Assembly (NCBI RefSeq): GCF_901933205.1 | Contig: NC_044600.1 | Coordinates: forward strand, 5,742,501 to 5,806,500 | Length of the DNA: 64,000 nt | Reading direction: 5' to 3' | From: Camarhynchus parvulus | Lineage: Eukaryota; Chordata; Aves; Passeriformes; Thraupidae | Shown here: positions 21,313 through 32,682 of the stretch, piece by piece | Layout of the letters: each line of letters starts with the position of its first letter | How positions within the stretch are numbered: the first letter of the stretch is position 1 | Translations under genes and position numbers: made by a program | Notes under the pieces: generated by a model | What the model was told of the DNA's origin: nothing | Seen by the model: only the letters and a program-made list of their open reading frames with translations | Database searches by the model: none

Positions 21313-22911
21313 TCCTGGATCACGGGGAGGCAGAGCACTCCCAACCCCTGCAATGGTTCCTGGAGGATCTTGCTCCTCCCCAGCCCCAAGGGTGCTTTTT
21401 GAGCCTGAGCTGACAGGAGTGATCCTCACCTCTGGATGGCAAGCCAGGTCACAGCAGGGACGGAGATGCCACCACACCATCAGCCACCTTCCCCTCCCCA
21501 CGCTGCGCTGGGACTGCCCTCAACACTTCCTCTCTGGAAGTTCTCCACATCTGCTCTCCGGATTTCTTTGCCAGCCTGCACAAGGGAAGGATGCTTGGCA
21601 GCTCCTCTCCGTTTGGGAGAGCTTTCCCCATAAAGCAGGAAGGAACACCCAGCAGCACGGAGGGAATATTTCCATATTGTTCATTCAGGCACCTGAGCCT
21701 GGACTTGGTTTGTGAGCCCCGAGCTGAGCCAGGTGTGGGGACAGAGCAGGGGGAGACCAGAAAATCACTCTGCACAGAGCTCCTGGGGCTCAGCTTGCCA
21801 AAATAATGTCACTATATGGAGCTTTCTGGTGACACCAGGAGAGAGGTGCCTGCCAGGCCTGCCCCTGCTGCCTGTGGCCCCACAGCCACAGGGCTTTAGG
21901 CGGAGCAGGGAGATTTTCAAGTCCTTCCTCAAAACACAAATTTAGATGAACATGATTGTAAAGGGAAAATCATTTTATATTCAAAAGTCAAAGGCTTCCC
22001 CTTGCAGGAAATATTCAAATGTCTTAGTTCAGCCTAATTTGCTTTTCCTTTAGGAGCAAGGGAAACAAAATAAAGAACCAAATGCAGAACATGCCAGGGG
22101 GTTTTTGTTTGGTTGGTTGGTTTGGGTTTTTTAATTTTTTTTTCAAATCTGGATTTTGCACCTCTCATAAACTGCTGATTGATGCATTTATCCAACTTCA
22201 ACTTCCACAATATCCATTTATCAGCTGTGGCCAAGCCTCTAAAGCAGCACTTCCCTGCTGCACGGTTCCTACAAGGGAAGCAACAACCACAATGCTTCCA
22301 GCCATTGGGAAAACAAGAAACAACCATGGAGACACGGGGCTTCTACCCCGCCTCATGCACCCATCGGTGCCCTTGAGCAGGTTTTGTGTTCTCGGTGTTT
22401 TCGGTGTCTCAATCCACCCCCAGCCCCCGCTGCCGCCATGCTTTGTTCTCCAGGATGGTTTTTCCATTGTCATTCACGCAGGGCCGAAGGCAGAATGCAT
22501 TAGAGGGTTGGAGCAGCAATATTTGTGTCTCTTGGAGTTAATTCTCCAAACCGCTTCACATTCGCTCCCTTCTCATTCTTTTGGGGCACTCTGTGGATGT
22601 TCCCGGGGGCATGGGGGGAGGTTTGACCCTCAGCTCGCCGGGTTCACTGTGGAGCAGCTGGGACGGGGAGGATGTGCCAGGGTGTCCAGGGATATGGGAA
22701 AAGCCAGCTCTGGGATGGATTTGGGGACAGCAGAGGGAAACCTGGCCCAGGCAGAGCTGCTCCCAGAGCCCAGGCTGTCTCCTTTCTGCTGGTAGAAACT
22801 TTCCTCTTCGTTCCAGAGCACAAACCTTGGCTGTATCAAGGCCCTGCCATGCTCATGCTGGTCCTGCAGCCAGGTGGGACCCGGGGCAGCCCCTGCCAGG
22901 GCTAGGGGCAG
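21313..22911. other. unassigned sequence
   Basis: 22470-22570 looks compositionally like a conserved element ('cattgtcattcacgcaggg', 'gcagaatgcattagaggg', 'ggagttaattctccaaacc'). Otherwise no gene or repeat family recognised. Confidence 0.45.
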
Positions 22912-23283
22912 GATTTGAACAAAGCTGGCTATGAGGATTGTGTATTCTGCAGTGAATGATGTGGCTAGCAGACTCAAGAGAAGAGCTCAGATGTTTAGAT
23001 GGGATCTATTTAGGTTTTCGATAATTTGATCATTTGAGTAGAACCCTGCTAGGAATGGTGCTCCTATTAGAGCGAGGCTGCCGATGGTAAGGCATGGAAT
23101 AGTTGTGGGTTGTGTTTTTTGGAGTGCTCCTATTTTTCAGATATCTTGTTCACCATTTAGGTTGTGAATAATGGAGCCTGAGCATAGGAAAAGTATGGCT
23201 TTGAAGAATGAGTGAATTGAGATGTGGAGGAAGGCTAGTTCAGGGAGGGTTAGTCTGATTGTGGCTGTAATTAATCCTATCTC
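22912..23283 (-). pseudogene. ND5: nuclear copy of mitochondrial ND5 (NUMT)
   Basis: Read on the minus strand, this 372-bp block encodes a middle part (about 124 residues) of NADH dehydrogenase subunit 5, the proton-pumping membrane subunit of complex I. Clear motifs in order are '[10 protein letters not shown]', '[20 protein letters not shown]', '[20 protein letters not shown]', 'DQIIENLN' and 'ALLLSLLATSFTA'. It is colinear under the vertebrate mitochondrial code, where two in-frame TGA codons read as Trp, but they are stops in nuclear code. The TGA after '...GEQDI' replaces the usual Arg (CGA), a CpG-type transition expected after transfer to the nucleus. Flanks are unrelated GC-rich nuclear DNA. 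It has no start, promoter or full length, so it is a dead insertion. Confidence 0.95.
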
Positions 23284-24241
23284 GGGGTCACTGCAGGCTC
23301 CAGAGAGGGGACAGGGCTTCTGCACTCACCAAAGGACCAGGGGACACCAGGCACAGCAGGGCCCAAGGCAGCTCAGTCCCCTCCTTTGTCCCCCCAGCTC
23401 TCCAGCACGGAGCTGATGGCTGTGGCCGCCTCTCTGCTGTGTTCCTGCCCAAACCGTCAGCATCCGGAGGCAATGGGATATTTATTCCTGCCTTTTGCCC
23501 CTCGGCTCTCCCCGGAGCTATGATATATGAACAGCCCCGGCTTTCCATCCCCTGAAGCTGCTCCGCCAGCCTGATCCACACCCCCTCTCCTGGGGGTACC
23601 CCAGGGCTTTCTCCGGGTCACGGGGCTACCTCTGGATTTCCTGGATTGTCTGAATTCCTGCTGCAAAGTTGTACATTTCTGAAATTCTATTTTTGGATTA
23701 ATGAACATTTGGCAACAATACGAAGCCTGTTTGTAGCCAGTGGGGTGACCCTCCTAATGTATTCCCCATGCCTCCTCTTCCCCCTGGCCAAATTCCCCCC
23801 CAGGAAAGCCCTGGAGCCTTTCCCAAGTTTACCCCAGGAATGAAATCAGCTCCACGTCTGCCACAGTGAATTTTTTCTCTGTCCACAGGCACTTTCTCTT
23901 TTCCCCACCTGCCCAAGAGGGAGAAAGGAAGGAGGGGAAGCAGATGGAGGCAGAGCTGCAGACGTGAAGTGTGAGAAAGGCAGCGGGGAAGAGGAAATTT
24001 GAGCATCAGGAAATTCTTCCGAGCACACCGAGGTGTCAGACAGAGCGATTGCCTTCCCGGGAATGGGGAGCAGCCCCATGTCTTGGGAAAAGGAGGGAGA
24101 TTCAGCCCAGAGCAGACCAAAACCTGCAAGGCCCTGCACTGGCCAGGCTGGGATCACATCCACTTTTTTTTCCCTCTGTGGAGTAAAGGAGGATCCGTGG
24201 GAGGAGGGTTCAGTTAATTTTCCACCTGAATTCCCTCTGCT
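23284..24241. other. unassigned sequence
   Basis: No gene or repeat family recognised. Open frames on both strands are short and domain-less. Confidence 0.5.
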
Positions 24242-24633
24242 CTAGAGCCAGGCTGGGAGAGCTGGGGGTGTTCAGCCTGAAGAAAAAGCTCCAGAGAAAC
24301 CTTAGAGTCCCTTCAGTGCTCGAAGGGGCTCCAGGAAAGCTGGAGAGGGACCTGGGACAAGGGACGGAGGGACAGGACAGAGGAAATGGCTCCCCACTGC
24401 CAGAGGGCAGGGCTGGATGGGATATTGGGAAGGGATTCCTGGCTGTGAGGGTGGGCAGGCCTGGCACAGGGTGCCCAGAGAAGCTGTGGCTACGCCTGGA
24501 TCCCCGGGAGTGTCCAAGACCAGGTTGGACAGGGCTTGGAGCAACATGGGACAGTGGAAGGTGTCCCTCATGCCTCAGTGGGATGAGCTGCAAAGTCCCT
24601 TTGAACAAAAACTGGTCTGAGATTCCATGATTG
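24242..24633 (+). mobile_element. CR1 LINE 3' fragment, about 390 bp
   Basis: One of the two longest CR1 copies here (the other is at 29005), in sense orientation. It runs from 'ctgggagagctgggggtgt' and 'tcagcctgaagaaaaagctc' through 'gggacctgggacaaggga', 'gggatattgggaagggattc' and 'gcacagggtgcccagagaag' to 'gtggaaggtgtccctca' and a 'gattccatgattgcc' tail. The first part corresponds to the very end of CR1 ORF2 and the rest to its 3' UTR. No intact frame. Confidence 0.93.
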
Positions 24634-25611
24634 CCACAGCGTAGAGCCTCAGCTGGACTCTGTCCACCTCCAGTCACCTGGTCCCACGTGTCCCCCAGGC
24701 CCTGGGAGTGGAAGACTCCTCACAGCTCCTGCCCAGACCCACCTCAGCTCTCAGTGGGAGTTTCCATGCTGCAGGAGTGGGAATTCCATAAAACATCCCA
24801 AGCTCTCCCTGCACCAGCACTTCCCAAGTGGGTCCCTCTGTGTGGGCTGTGCTCTGGTGACACTTCCAGCCCGACGCCAGACAGGAGGAGTAGCTCGTGC
24901 ACCGATATAAAACAGGGGATGAAGGGTCCCCCGTGACTTTTTTTGCCTATTTCATCCCCAAATAATTCTGCGGGGGAATTTTTGTGTAATTGGATTAAGT
25001 GTGGGGAACTTGTCCTTGCTGACAGATTGCACAGGCACCAAACCAACATCAGGGGGGTTGCCACTAAATCTTCTTTCACTGGAAAGAAAAAAAAAAAAAA
25101 AAAGCAAATAGTAATTCAGATTTGCAGCCAAATCAGATTTACCCAGCCCCGATGCAGAGGATGAATTGTTCCCCATCAGTCCCACAAAAGCCACTGAGAC
25201 CCCTTTTTTTCTTCTAGCTTCATTTTATGGGCATGAACAACTCCTACCCAGGTTTTTCCGTGAAAAGGGAGCATTTTTTAAGAGCAGCCCATGTTTGAGG
25301 GACATGATGCTGCTCAGATGTGCTGATATCTCAGCTCTCCAAAGGAAGGGCTATTAAGGAGATAAGGGACTGGGAGAACACTCTCTCTGCGGCGCTAAAG
25401 AGCGGAGGAGGGAGATAACTCAGAGCTCTGCTAAAGCCACCAAACACTCTGAATAAAACTGTTGGAGGAATCAGTTTTCCTCGCTGCAGCCATTGTGTTT
25501 TCCTGAGGGTGATGATGTTTATCCCTTGGCTCCATTCCCACAGCTCAGACACGTCCAAGGCTCCCCCAGGGCCCCGTCCAGGTTTCAAACCCACCGTCCT
25601 ACACATCAGGG
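24634..25611. other. unassigned sequence with an A17 run
   Basis: 24940-25200 is AT-rich and holds 'tgtgtaattggattaagtg' (homeodomain/OTX-like) and an A17 run at 25087-25103. No gene supported. Confidence 0.45.
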
Positions 25612-25853
25612 ACCTTCAGCTTGGACAACAGGAGGAATTTCTTCCTGGAAAGGGTGTCCAGGCATTGGGAGGGGCTGCCCTGGGAGATTTGGGGTCCCCA
25701 TCCCTTGAGGTGTCCAAGCACCGAGGTGGCACTCAGAGCTCTGGGCTGGTGACAAGGTGGGGATGGGGCACAGGTTGGACTCGATGGCCTTGGAGGGCTT
25801 TCCCAGCCTTCATGATTCTTTTCCCAACCTTCATGATTCTGTGATTCTGTTGA
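25612..25853 (+). mobile_element. CR1 LINE 3' fragment with expanded tail
   Basis: Sense CR1 of another subfamily: 'agcttggacaacaggagga', 'atttcttcctggaaagggt', 'ggaggggctgccctggga', 'gaggtgtccaagcaccga', 'ggttggactcgatggcctt'. The tail is duplicated ('cccaaccttcatgattctg' after 'cccagccttcatgattct') and ends in 'tgattctgtgattctg'. Confidence 0.92.
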
Positions 25854-26129
25854 GTTCATCCCACCCAGTGGCTGCAGCGCCCACAAAGGCACCACCAACT
25901 CATCCCAGGGATCAGCCAGTGCCACAGCGCTGGTGTTTTCTGCCCAAGCCGAGCCCTGTCCCGCTTTTCCCTTTCCAGGGAGTCCCACAGCAAAGCCCAG
26001 AGCATGTGGAGCATGCGGAGCACTCCGGGACACCCCAAGCTCTCTGTGCCCCCCCAGCTCCCAGCCTGAGTGTGGAGCCAGCTCCACTGCCAGTTATCTA
26101 CAGAGCTCCGTGGGCCACATCCAGCACGC

Positions 26130-26520
26130 CTGTATCAGCCCCCAAGCTCTTAATGAGATTACAAAGTTTATTTTAGTTGAGAAAGACACCAATAAAAAGG
26201 ATTTAAAAATCCCTCGCAGTCTCGCCATACCCCAGAGTGCTCGGCCAGTGGGAGAGCTCCTCCAGATCCCGCGTTTGTTTTCCTTTCAGAGCAGCTGAGG
26301 CTGCTGCCTCTCGCATTCCCGTGCATTAGCAGCCTCTTCCCAGGTTGACCCTATGTATTATGGATGTGCTAAAATCTTCATGTTCTGAATAGGAGCTGCA
26401 TTATTCATGGCTCTGCTTAGAGTTTGTCTTTAAAAGCCCTGCAGCCTTTTAATGAAATGCTCTGATTTTAACAGCAGCCAAGACCAGATACTTTGCTTTA
26501 AATTTTTTAAAAGTCATCTC
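26130..26520. promoter_or_regulatory. candidate conserved non-coding element
   Basis: AT-rich island with many homeodomain/POU-like strings: 'ctcttaatgagattacaaag', 'aataaaaaggatttaaaaat', 'cctatgtattatggatgtg', 'gctgcattattcatggctc', 'ccttttaatgaaatgctct'. It is non-repetitive and non-coding. The contrast with GC-rich flanks and the motif density suggest selection, but that is inference. Confidence 0.38.
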
Positions 26521-28424
26521 TGTGGATTTTTCCCCCAGTTCTCCCCCTCTCTTTGAAGGCTCAAGGCCACTCAGAAGACGGGATGGTGGTGGGGGACAGA
26601 GGGGGATGAGGAGGTGTCAGGGCTCAGGGAGGAGAAGAGGGGATGTGCTGATGGCCCCAAGCCTGCTCCAGCCCCAGAGGTGAGGTCAGGGGTGCTGGAT
26701 ATCCCCAGGTCCCCGGGGTGAGCGGGTGCTCCATGGGACATCAGGGATCCACAGAGTGTGGCACTGAGCCTCTCCCACCCTGGGCAGTGGTGCTGCTCCT
26801 GATTTGAGTGACATCAAGGTTTCCTTGGAACTGCAAGGAGGGAAAAGGGGAAGATGGAGGGGGCAGCACCACCTGGGCCCTGTGGGCTGAGATCACAGTT
26901 CAGCGTGGAAGGTGCAGGCAATAACTGGTGGGTGGGATGGAGGCTGTGGGGAACTCCACTGAGAAATTCCTGAGGCTGGCAGGAGCTGGAGCAGAGCCAG
27001 CATGGCTCTGGGAGCAGGGAAGGAGCTCCAGAGGCTCTGCCTGGGAGCAGGAGCACAGAGCAAACGCAGCCCCTGCATGGGCACAACCCCAGCCGGGTCC
27101 CGGGGCTGCCTCTGCCTCCACCTGCAGTGAATTTGGCCTAATGACTTAAACACAGATCCCGTTTCCAGGCAAATATCCCAAGTGTTCTGTCCCTGGTGGC
27201 AGGGAAACTCCTTAAATCAAAGCAGAGCAATCCGATAGCCGGGGCCGCAGCTCGGGCCTTTATTGATCACATCTGGGATGGGGCTGGGCTGAGACTGGGA
27301 CTGGGATGGGACTGGGACTGGGATGGGACTGGGATGGGACTTTGTGGGGCTGTGCACTGGTGCCCTGAGGACACACTGCTCTGCTGCCCTGTTGGAGCCC
27401 TGGCCCTGCAGCCCCTCATGCTGAGCACTGGAAGGAGAGAGAAGAAATGCTGGAATTTCTGACAGCTCCCGCCTTTCCGAGCCCAATGCCACGGATTCCT
27501 TTTGTCTCTGCAGTTCCCAGGAGTTTCAGAGCACACTGAATGCCGTTGTTATTGTTTGGTAGGGTTTTGTGCTAATTCCTCGTTACCTCTGAGACTTGGG
27601 CATAGAAAAGTTGGGAAAAAGCAAAGTGATTGGAGGAATTTCCCTTCCTCTGCTCTCCAAATGCAATTAAACACCAAGGTCCCCTCAGCGAGGGGCTGTG
27701 ACGTGGTGCTGGCAGTGCAGGGCTGGGGTGGCTGCTTCCCACCCAGGCTCATTCCTGAGCTGCTCCTGGTAACTCCTGGGAGTCAGTGCTGTGGGACACA
27801 CCAGCAGTGGCAGGGTCCCACTGCGCTCTCTGCCGAGCCTCAGTCACTCTCCGGGGTCAGATCCCTCTCTGCCGGGGTTTCAGCTCTGTGAGAGAGGTTT
27901 TTGGGGCAATCACTGGTGATGGACACCCTGCCAGCACCTTGGAGGAGCAGGGAAAGGTGGGATGGAGCACTTGGAGGGGGAAGCAGTGCCAGGCTGCCTG
28001 GCTGAGCTGGCCTGGACGGCTGAGCCCAAAGGCAGGTGCCACAGCAGCTCCAGCATGGCAGGACAATGCCACTGTGCCCCAGACCGTGTGCCTGCGTGCA
28101 GAGCAGCCCTGCTTGGGTGCCAGTTCCCTGTATCTCAGCAGGTTTATAGCCCCATCCCTGCTCCTGGGACCTCCACACTCCTCATCCTCCCTCTGCTCAC
28201 TCAGGAGGCTCCGAGAGCAGCGGGGGCACATCCGTGGTGTCCCCTTTGGGAGGGTGGGCTCCTCTGTGTCCCCTGTGGGAGTCAGGGCTCCTCCGTGTCC
28301 CATTGTTGTGTCTGGAAGCAGGTCAGCCCCGGTTTCCATCAGATCACATTTCCAGGCCAGCGCTGCCCGCAGCCCTGCCATTCATGCTCCATTGGAGAGC
28401 CGCTGCTGCCTGCACAGGGATGAA
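26521..28424. other. unassigned GC-rich sequence
   Basis: Holds a small (ctgggactgggatgggactg)-type repeat at 27281-27342 and a doubled 'ctcctctgtgtccc'-type unit near 28250-28300. No gene supported. Confidence 0.5.
27281..27342. repeat. short GGGACT/GGGATGGGACT tandem repeat
   Basis: Alternating 'gggactgggatgggactg' units, about 60 bp. Simple minisatellite. Confidence 0.9.
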
Positions 28425-28870
28425 GTGATGTCTTAATTCATTGCACATTCTTAAATAAAGGAGAGGGAGAGAAAGGGGAGCGGCTCAAGGTCAGCACTCG
28501 TTGCTGCGTGAGATTCCTTCAGCAGATTGTCTAAAATAGCCTGGAAAAAAATAAATAAAAGCAAATTGATGGACACGCTATATTGAGGCGATGGGAAGTG
28601 AAGATGAAAAGAGAAGTGCCAGCTTGACTGCCAGCTTGGTGTGAGAATAAAACCTGCAAAAATATTCTCAATTGGTATTTTAATGGCTGACCTGAATGCT
28701 TAAAAAAACCCAGATTGCTGACTTGAGCCAGGCAGATGCTGAAGCCATTTGTGCATGGATAACACTGGGAGAATCCTTCAAAAATATTTAATGATCAATC
28801 TCTCCAATTCTGGCTGGAGCTGACCAAATTGATTTGAAATCAAAAGAAAGGCTCTCCATTACTTCCTCAG
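28425..28870. promoter_or_regulatory. candidate conserved non-coding element
   Basis: About 440 bp of AT-rich, non-repetitive DNA with 'gtgatgtcttaattcattgc', 'agcaaattgatggacacgc', 'ctcaattggtattttaatgg' and 'aaatatttaatgatcaatc'. Sits upstream of an antisense CR1. No coding frame. Candidate enhancer by composition and motif density only. Confidence 0.36.
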
Positions 28871-29004
28871 ATCAGGACCCTGAAGGCATTTAAGAGGCTT
28901 TGTTTTGTTTTGTTTTCCACAGATATTCCTGGGAGTACTTTGAGGGGATGGTAATTGGAATTGGTGGTGGAAGTTGGAATTTGCAGACTGTTGGTTTGAT
29001 ACCT

Positions 29005-29400
29005 TTGACCTTAAAGCCCCTTGACCTTAAATCCCACCCTTTACCATAGGCAAGGACACCTTCCCCTACCCCAGGTTACTCCAAGCCCTGTCCAACCTGG
29101 CCTTGGACACTGCCAGGGATCCAGGGGCAGCCACAGCTTCTCTGGGCACCCTGTGCCAGGGCCTCAGCACCCTCACAGCCAGGAATTCCCTCCCAAAATC
29201 CCATCCATCCCTGCCCTCTGGCAGTGGGAGCCATTCCCTGTGTCCTGTGGCTCCATCCCCTGTCCCCAGTCCTTCTCCAGTTCTCCTGGAGCCACTTTAG
29301 GCACTGGAAGGGGCTCTGAGCTCTCCCTGGAACCTTCTCTTCTCCAGGTGAACACCCCCAGCTCTCCCAACCTGATTCAAGAGCAGAGGGGTTTGTGCTG
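29005..29400 (-). mobile_element. CR1 LINE 3' fragment, about 390 bp
   Basis: Antisense CR1 covering the same stretch as the copy at 24242-24633: 'aaggacaccttcccctacc', 'gttactccaagccctgtcc', 'gccagggatccaggggcag', 'ctctggcagtgggagccat', 'ccagttctcctggagccac', 'gtgaacacccccagctctc'. The 'ccttgaccttaaa' phrase at its 3' end is duplicated. The pair forms long inverted homologous segments about 4.4 kb apart. Confidence 0.92.
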
Positions 29401-30207
29401 TTTTAATGAGTTGCAATTATTATTTCATCCTTTTAAAATAAGCATTTTTTAAAAATACACTTAAAAAAAAAAAGGAAAAATATTGCTGGGACGTGATGGA
29501 ATTATCCCAGTAGGAATTACAGCTGACCACCCTGGAAATGCTGAGTGGAACAGAGGCTGGATGGGGTCAGATTCCCCCTCCCAAAGCCAGGGTCTGTTTT
29601 TTCCAGGTGTGAGCAGAGCAGCCCCAGGGGGATGAAGAAGGCACCAGACATCCCTCACATCCTCTGAGGTGAATTCCCAGCTGGACATTGGCCCCTCTCC
29701 CCTCTTGGGAACCACTCTGGGACTTGTTCCAGTGCAGGTCCTGCCCCTGCTGTGCTCAGGTGTCACAAACAGTGTCAGCAACCATCCCCAGAGCACCTGT
29801 GTGACAAACATGAAACATTCCCTGGCTGCTCGTGCTGGGATGTGACACAGCAGGGGAGCTGGAGCTGCCTGCAGAGAGGGAGAGCCACACTGCCAGGAGA
29901 GACAGGCAGAGCAACTGCTGCCTTTTTGTCCGAAACAGGAATTTATGGCTAAAAACAAAATGTGGCTGAGATAAATAAAGATGAGTTAAAATGTAGGCAG
30001 CTGCCACCGAGATCTGTCCTGCAGGCAGATCCTGAGCCTGCTGACAGCTCCCTGGCACAGAGAGGCTCCAAAGCAACAGCACCTACAGTGGCTGGGAATG
30101 AGAGATCCTGGGATGTGCCCGGGAGTTCCTGACCCCTCAGTACCTCGGGGAGCAGGGATTGAGGTGTGACAGCAGGAGCCCAGCTGTGTGGGCTGGGGGC
30201 AATGCTG
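29401..30207. other. unassigned sequence
   Basis: Begins with an AT-rich piece with an A-run (about 29461-29471), then ordinary DNA. Nothing supported. Confidence 0.5.
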
Positions 30208-30430
30208 AATCATGGAATCCCAGAACCACTGAGGTTAGAAAAGTTCTCCAAGATCATAAACTCCAACCTGTGCCCCATCCCCACCTCATCACCAGCCCAG
30301 GGCAGAGTGCCAACTCCAGTTCTCCCTTGGACATCTCCATGGATGGGGACTCCAAACCTCCCTGGGCAGCCCCTTCCAGTGCCTGACCCTTTCCATGAAG
30401 AAATTCCTCCTCATCCCTCAGCTGGAGGGG
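30208..30430 (-). mobile_element. CR1 LINE 3' fragment
   Basis: Antisense: 'gaatcatggaatcccagaac', 'actgaggttagaaaagttc', 'tccaagatcataaactccaa', 'ggacatctccatggatgggg', 'ctgggcagccccttccagtg', 'gaagaaattcctcctcatcc'. Same subfamily as the sense copy at 25612. Confidence 0.9.
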
Positions 30431-31449
30431 TCTCTCATGGCACTGCCCAGCCACCATTCCCACTTTGGCTCATGGAAGGATCTTGATCACAACCAGCCAC
30501 ACAACAGCTCACACTAAGCCAGGGCTGGAGCTGCTCAATCTCTGCTCCCTGGCTTCCCTCTGGATCCTGCTCCTGCCCTACCACAGCCTCTGCTTTTCTG
30601 GAGCAGGATTATTCCCCCATGGATGTGAGTTCCTGCCAGCTCTGCCACTCACTGACCGAGTGCTGCCACACAGATATCCCAGGATTTAAAGAATTGGCAA
30701 TTCTGGGTGCCCAGTTTGAGGCAGGGGAAGGTTTTGTTTGCACATGGCCTTTTCTCTAACAGCCTGGTTGTTCCAAACTTGGCTCCTGATGGCTTTCCCT
30801 GGAGCCAGGGACATTCAGCACGCCTGAAGTCAGCTCCCAGGATCTTGGATTTGGATATTTAAGGCACAAGGCTCACAGGAGATGTTCTGTCACCAGCAAA
30901 AATCGAGGCTGGGGACACTAGCAGACTCATGGTCTGAGCTAGGGACTGCACCCCAGAGAGATGCTGGCATGCCTGAATCCCAAATCCATCTCCCATCCTT
31001 CCTTTTCCTGCTCCAGAGCCCCCAGCCTGATCAGGATTTTAATGGCAAAAATACAGCAAGTTTTGATGAGCTGTCCTTGCTCATGGCTCAGCGCGTGGCC
31101 AAGCCCAGCCGTGTTTTCCAAACAAGAGGACACAAAGGGCATTCCAGGCACAACAACCTCCTCCCAGTTTGGGAGCTCCTGCTGTAAAGAGACCTGGGGA
31201 AGAGTAAGAGCATCGTAAAGAACCGTTTGCCAGAATTCAGCACATTTTTTCATTCCTGGGAGCAGATTTCAGCATTTTGGCTGAAACTTTGCAGAGTGAT
31301 TTCGCTCCAGGCAGACACCGGCCCGGAAAATTTCATCTCCAGCCATTCCAGTTTGGCAAAGCTGAGAGCAACTGCAAACACAGCCCTGTAATGTGTGGAG
31401 TGGGAGCAGCCCAGGAACCAGCCCTGCACCCTGCACCCCATTCACTCCT
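30431..31449. other. unassigned sequence
   Basis: No gene or repeat family recognised. Confidence 0.5.
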
Positions 31450-31572
31450 CTCCTTCTGTAATTATTTGCTTAATCACAGCACACTTTTAATCCTGTGCCC
31501 TAATTAATGTGCTATTAAGAGCCGTGCAGGCCATAAACCTCCCCGTGGCATGAGCAGGATCATTTGCATTTG
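31450..31572. promoter_or_regulatory. candidate conserved element with TAATTA and octamer sites
   Basis: Contains 'ctgtaattatttgcttaatc', 'taattaatgtgctattaag', 'ggccataaacctcccc' and 'ggatcatttgcatttgagc'. The last holds an ATTTGCAT octamer, the classical POU-factor site. Two TAATTA-type homeodomain sites lie within 50 bp. A MIR-like relic follows directly (31590), so the element may be partly exapted from a retroposon. Confidence 0.42.
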
Positions 31573-31589
31573 AGCTCGTTCTTTTCAGC

Positions 31590-31685
31590 CCAGGATCTTG
31601 AAGCACTTTGTGAAGTAGAGATCATTAACCCCAGGTTCCAGCTGGCGAGGCCCAGACAGAGGGGATGTGACACCAATTGTCCCTC
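31590..31685 (-). mobile_element. MIR-like SINE relic
   Basis: Reads like the complement of a MIR/CORE-SINE: 'gaagcactttgtgaagtag', 'agatcattaaccccaggtt', 'cagctggcgaggcccagac', 'agaggggatgtgacacca'. It lines up with the family's 'gcgctttg…ttatccccattttacagatgagg…ctgaggc…agag…gtgac' order, with heavy divergence. MIRs are old amniote SINEs found in birds only as faded copies. Confidence 0.5.
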
Positions 31686-31690
31686 TGAGC

Positions 31691-32501
31691 ACCGATGTCC
31701 TTGTCTGGCAGATCCCTGGGATATCCACGGGAATGCACAGTCTGGGAGTGCTGCTGTGCTGGGGGATCCCTGGAGTGCTCAGCTCAAGCACCACCTCTCT
31801 GTGGATGCTCTCCCTGTGCTGGTTGCTGTCACCATGGAGAGTGATGCTGGCATTGTCCTGCCCATGGAGAACAAGGGTGGCACTGGGATGGCAGGGGAAG
31901 AGCAGAGGTGTTGCGTCTAGAGCTGGGAACAGGGACAGCAGGACAGCAGGACAATGGTCCAACATCCCTCCTGATGATTCCTGGGCTGCAGGAAATGCTG
32001 GCCCTGCTCCGGGATGGGCTCTGGGTGCTCGCCAGAGGCTCCCGGTGGATGTGCTCGCTCCAGGGCTGTTTACACAGGTGCTGCTTTGGAAAGCAAATGC
32101 TGCTGTTTATAAAATACTTTGCATCCATTTCCCGAGGAGCAGCAGAGCTGAGCAAGGTGGCTGAGCCCTGGCAGTGCCCATGTCCTGCTGCCAGCAGCTC
32201 CCAGTGTCCCAATGCCACGGCTTTGGCACATCATCCCTGCAAACCCTGCTGTCCCTGATGGGCTGGAGATGGATCCAGGTGAAAACAGAGATCAGCAAAA
32301 CTCTCCCAGGCCCTGCCTTAAAAAAACTCTACTGGAGACAAGGACAGTTTCCCTTTTTTGGTCTGTCTGGGTAAAGACAGCCAGAACTGTTTGGAATCAG
32401 CAAGAGGAATCTTCACTTCCTCTGGGCGTGCCTTCCATGACACCCCATGAGCTTTGGGGTGCACACAGATTGCAGGTTATTCCCCTAAATACTTAATGCA
32501 A
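31691..32501. other. unassigned sequence
   Basis: No gene supported. A short 'gacagcaggacagcaggac' run near 31935 echoes the array at 49630. Confidence 0.5.
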
Positions 32502-32682
32502 TCATAGAATTCCAAAATGGTTGGGTTGGAGGGGAAATTAAAGCTCATCTGGTTCAAATCCCCAGAGCAGTGATCCTTTCCATTATCCCAGGTTGCTCCA
32601 AGCCTGTCCAGCCTGGCCTTGGACACTCCCAAGGATGGGGCAGGCACAGCTTCTCTGGACAACCTGTTCCAAATTCCTGCAG
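32502..32682 (-). mobile_element. CR1 LINE 3' fragment
   Basis: Antisense: 'atcatagaattccaaaatgg', 'ttgggttggaggggaaatta', 'ttatcccaggttgctccaag', 'ggccttggacactcccaag', 'ttctctggacaacctgttcc'. The tRNA-B-box-like string 'ggttcaaatcc' inside it belongs to the CR1 sequence. Confidence 0.9.

Noticed and set aside
22630..23325. Functional ND5 gene
   Set aside because: Only about 124 of roughly 600 residues are present, with nuclear-code stops and unrelated flanks; it is a NUMT.
32545..32565. tRNA B-box-like 'ggttcaaatcc'
   Set aside because: It lies within a CR1 fragment; there is no A box, acceptor stem or cloverleaf.
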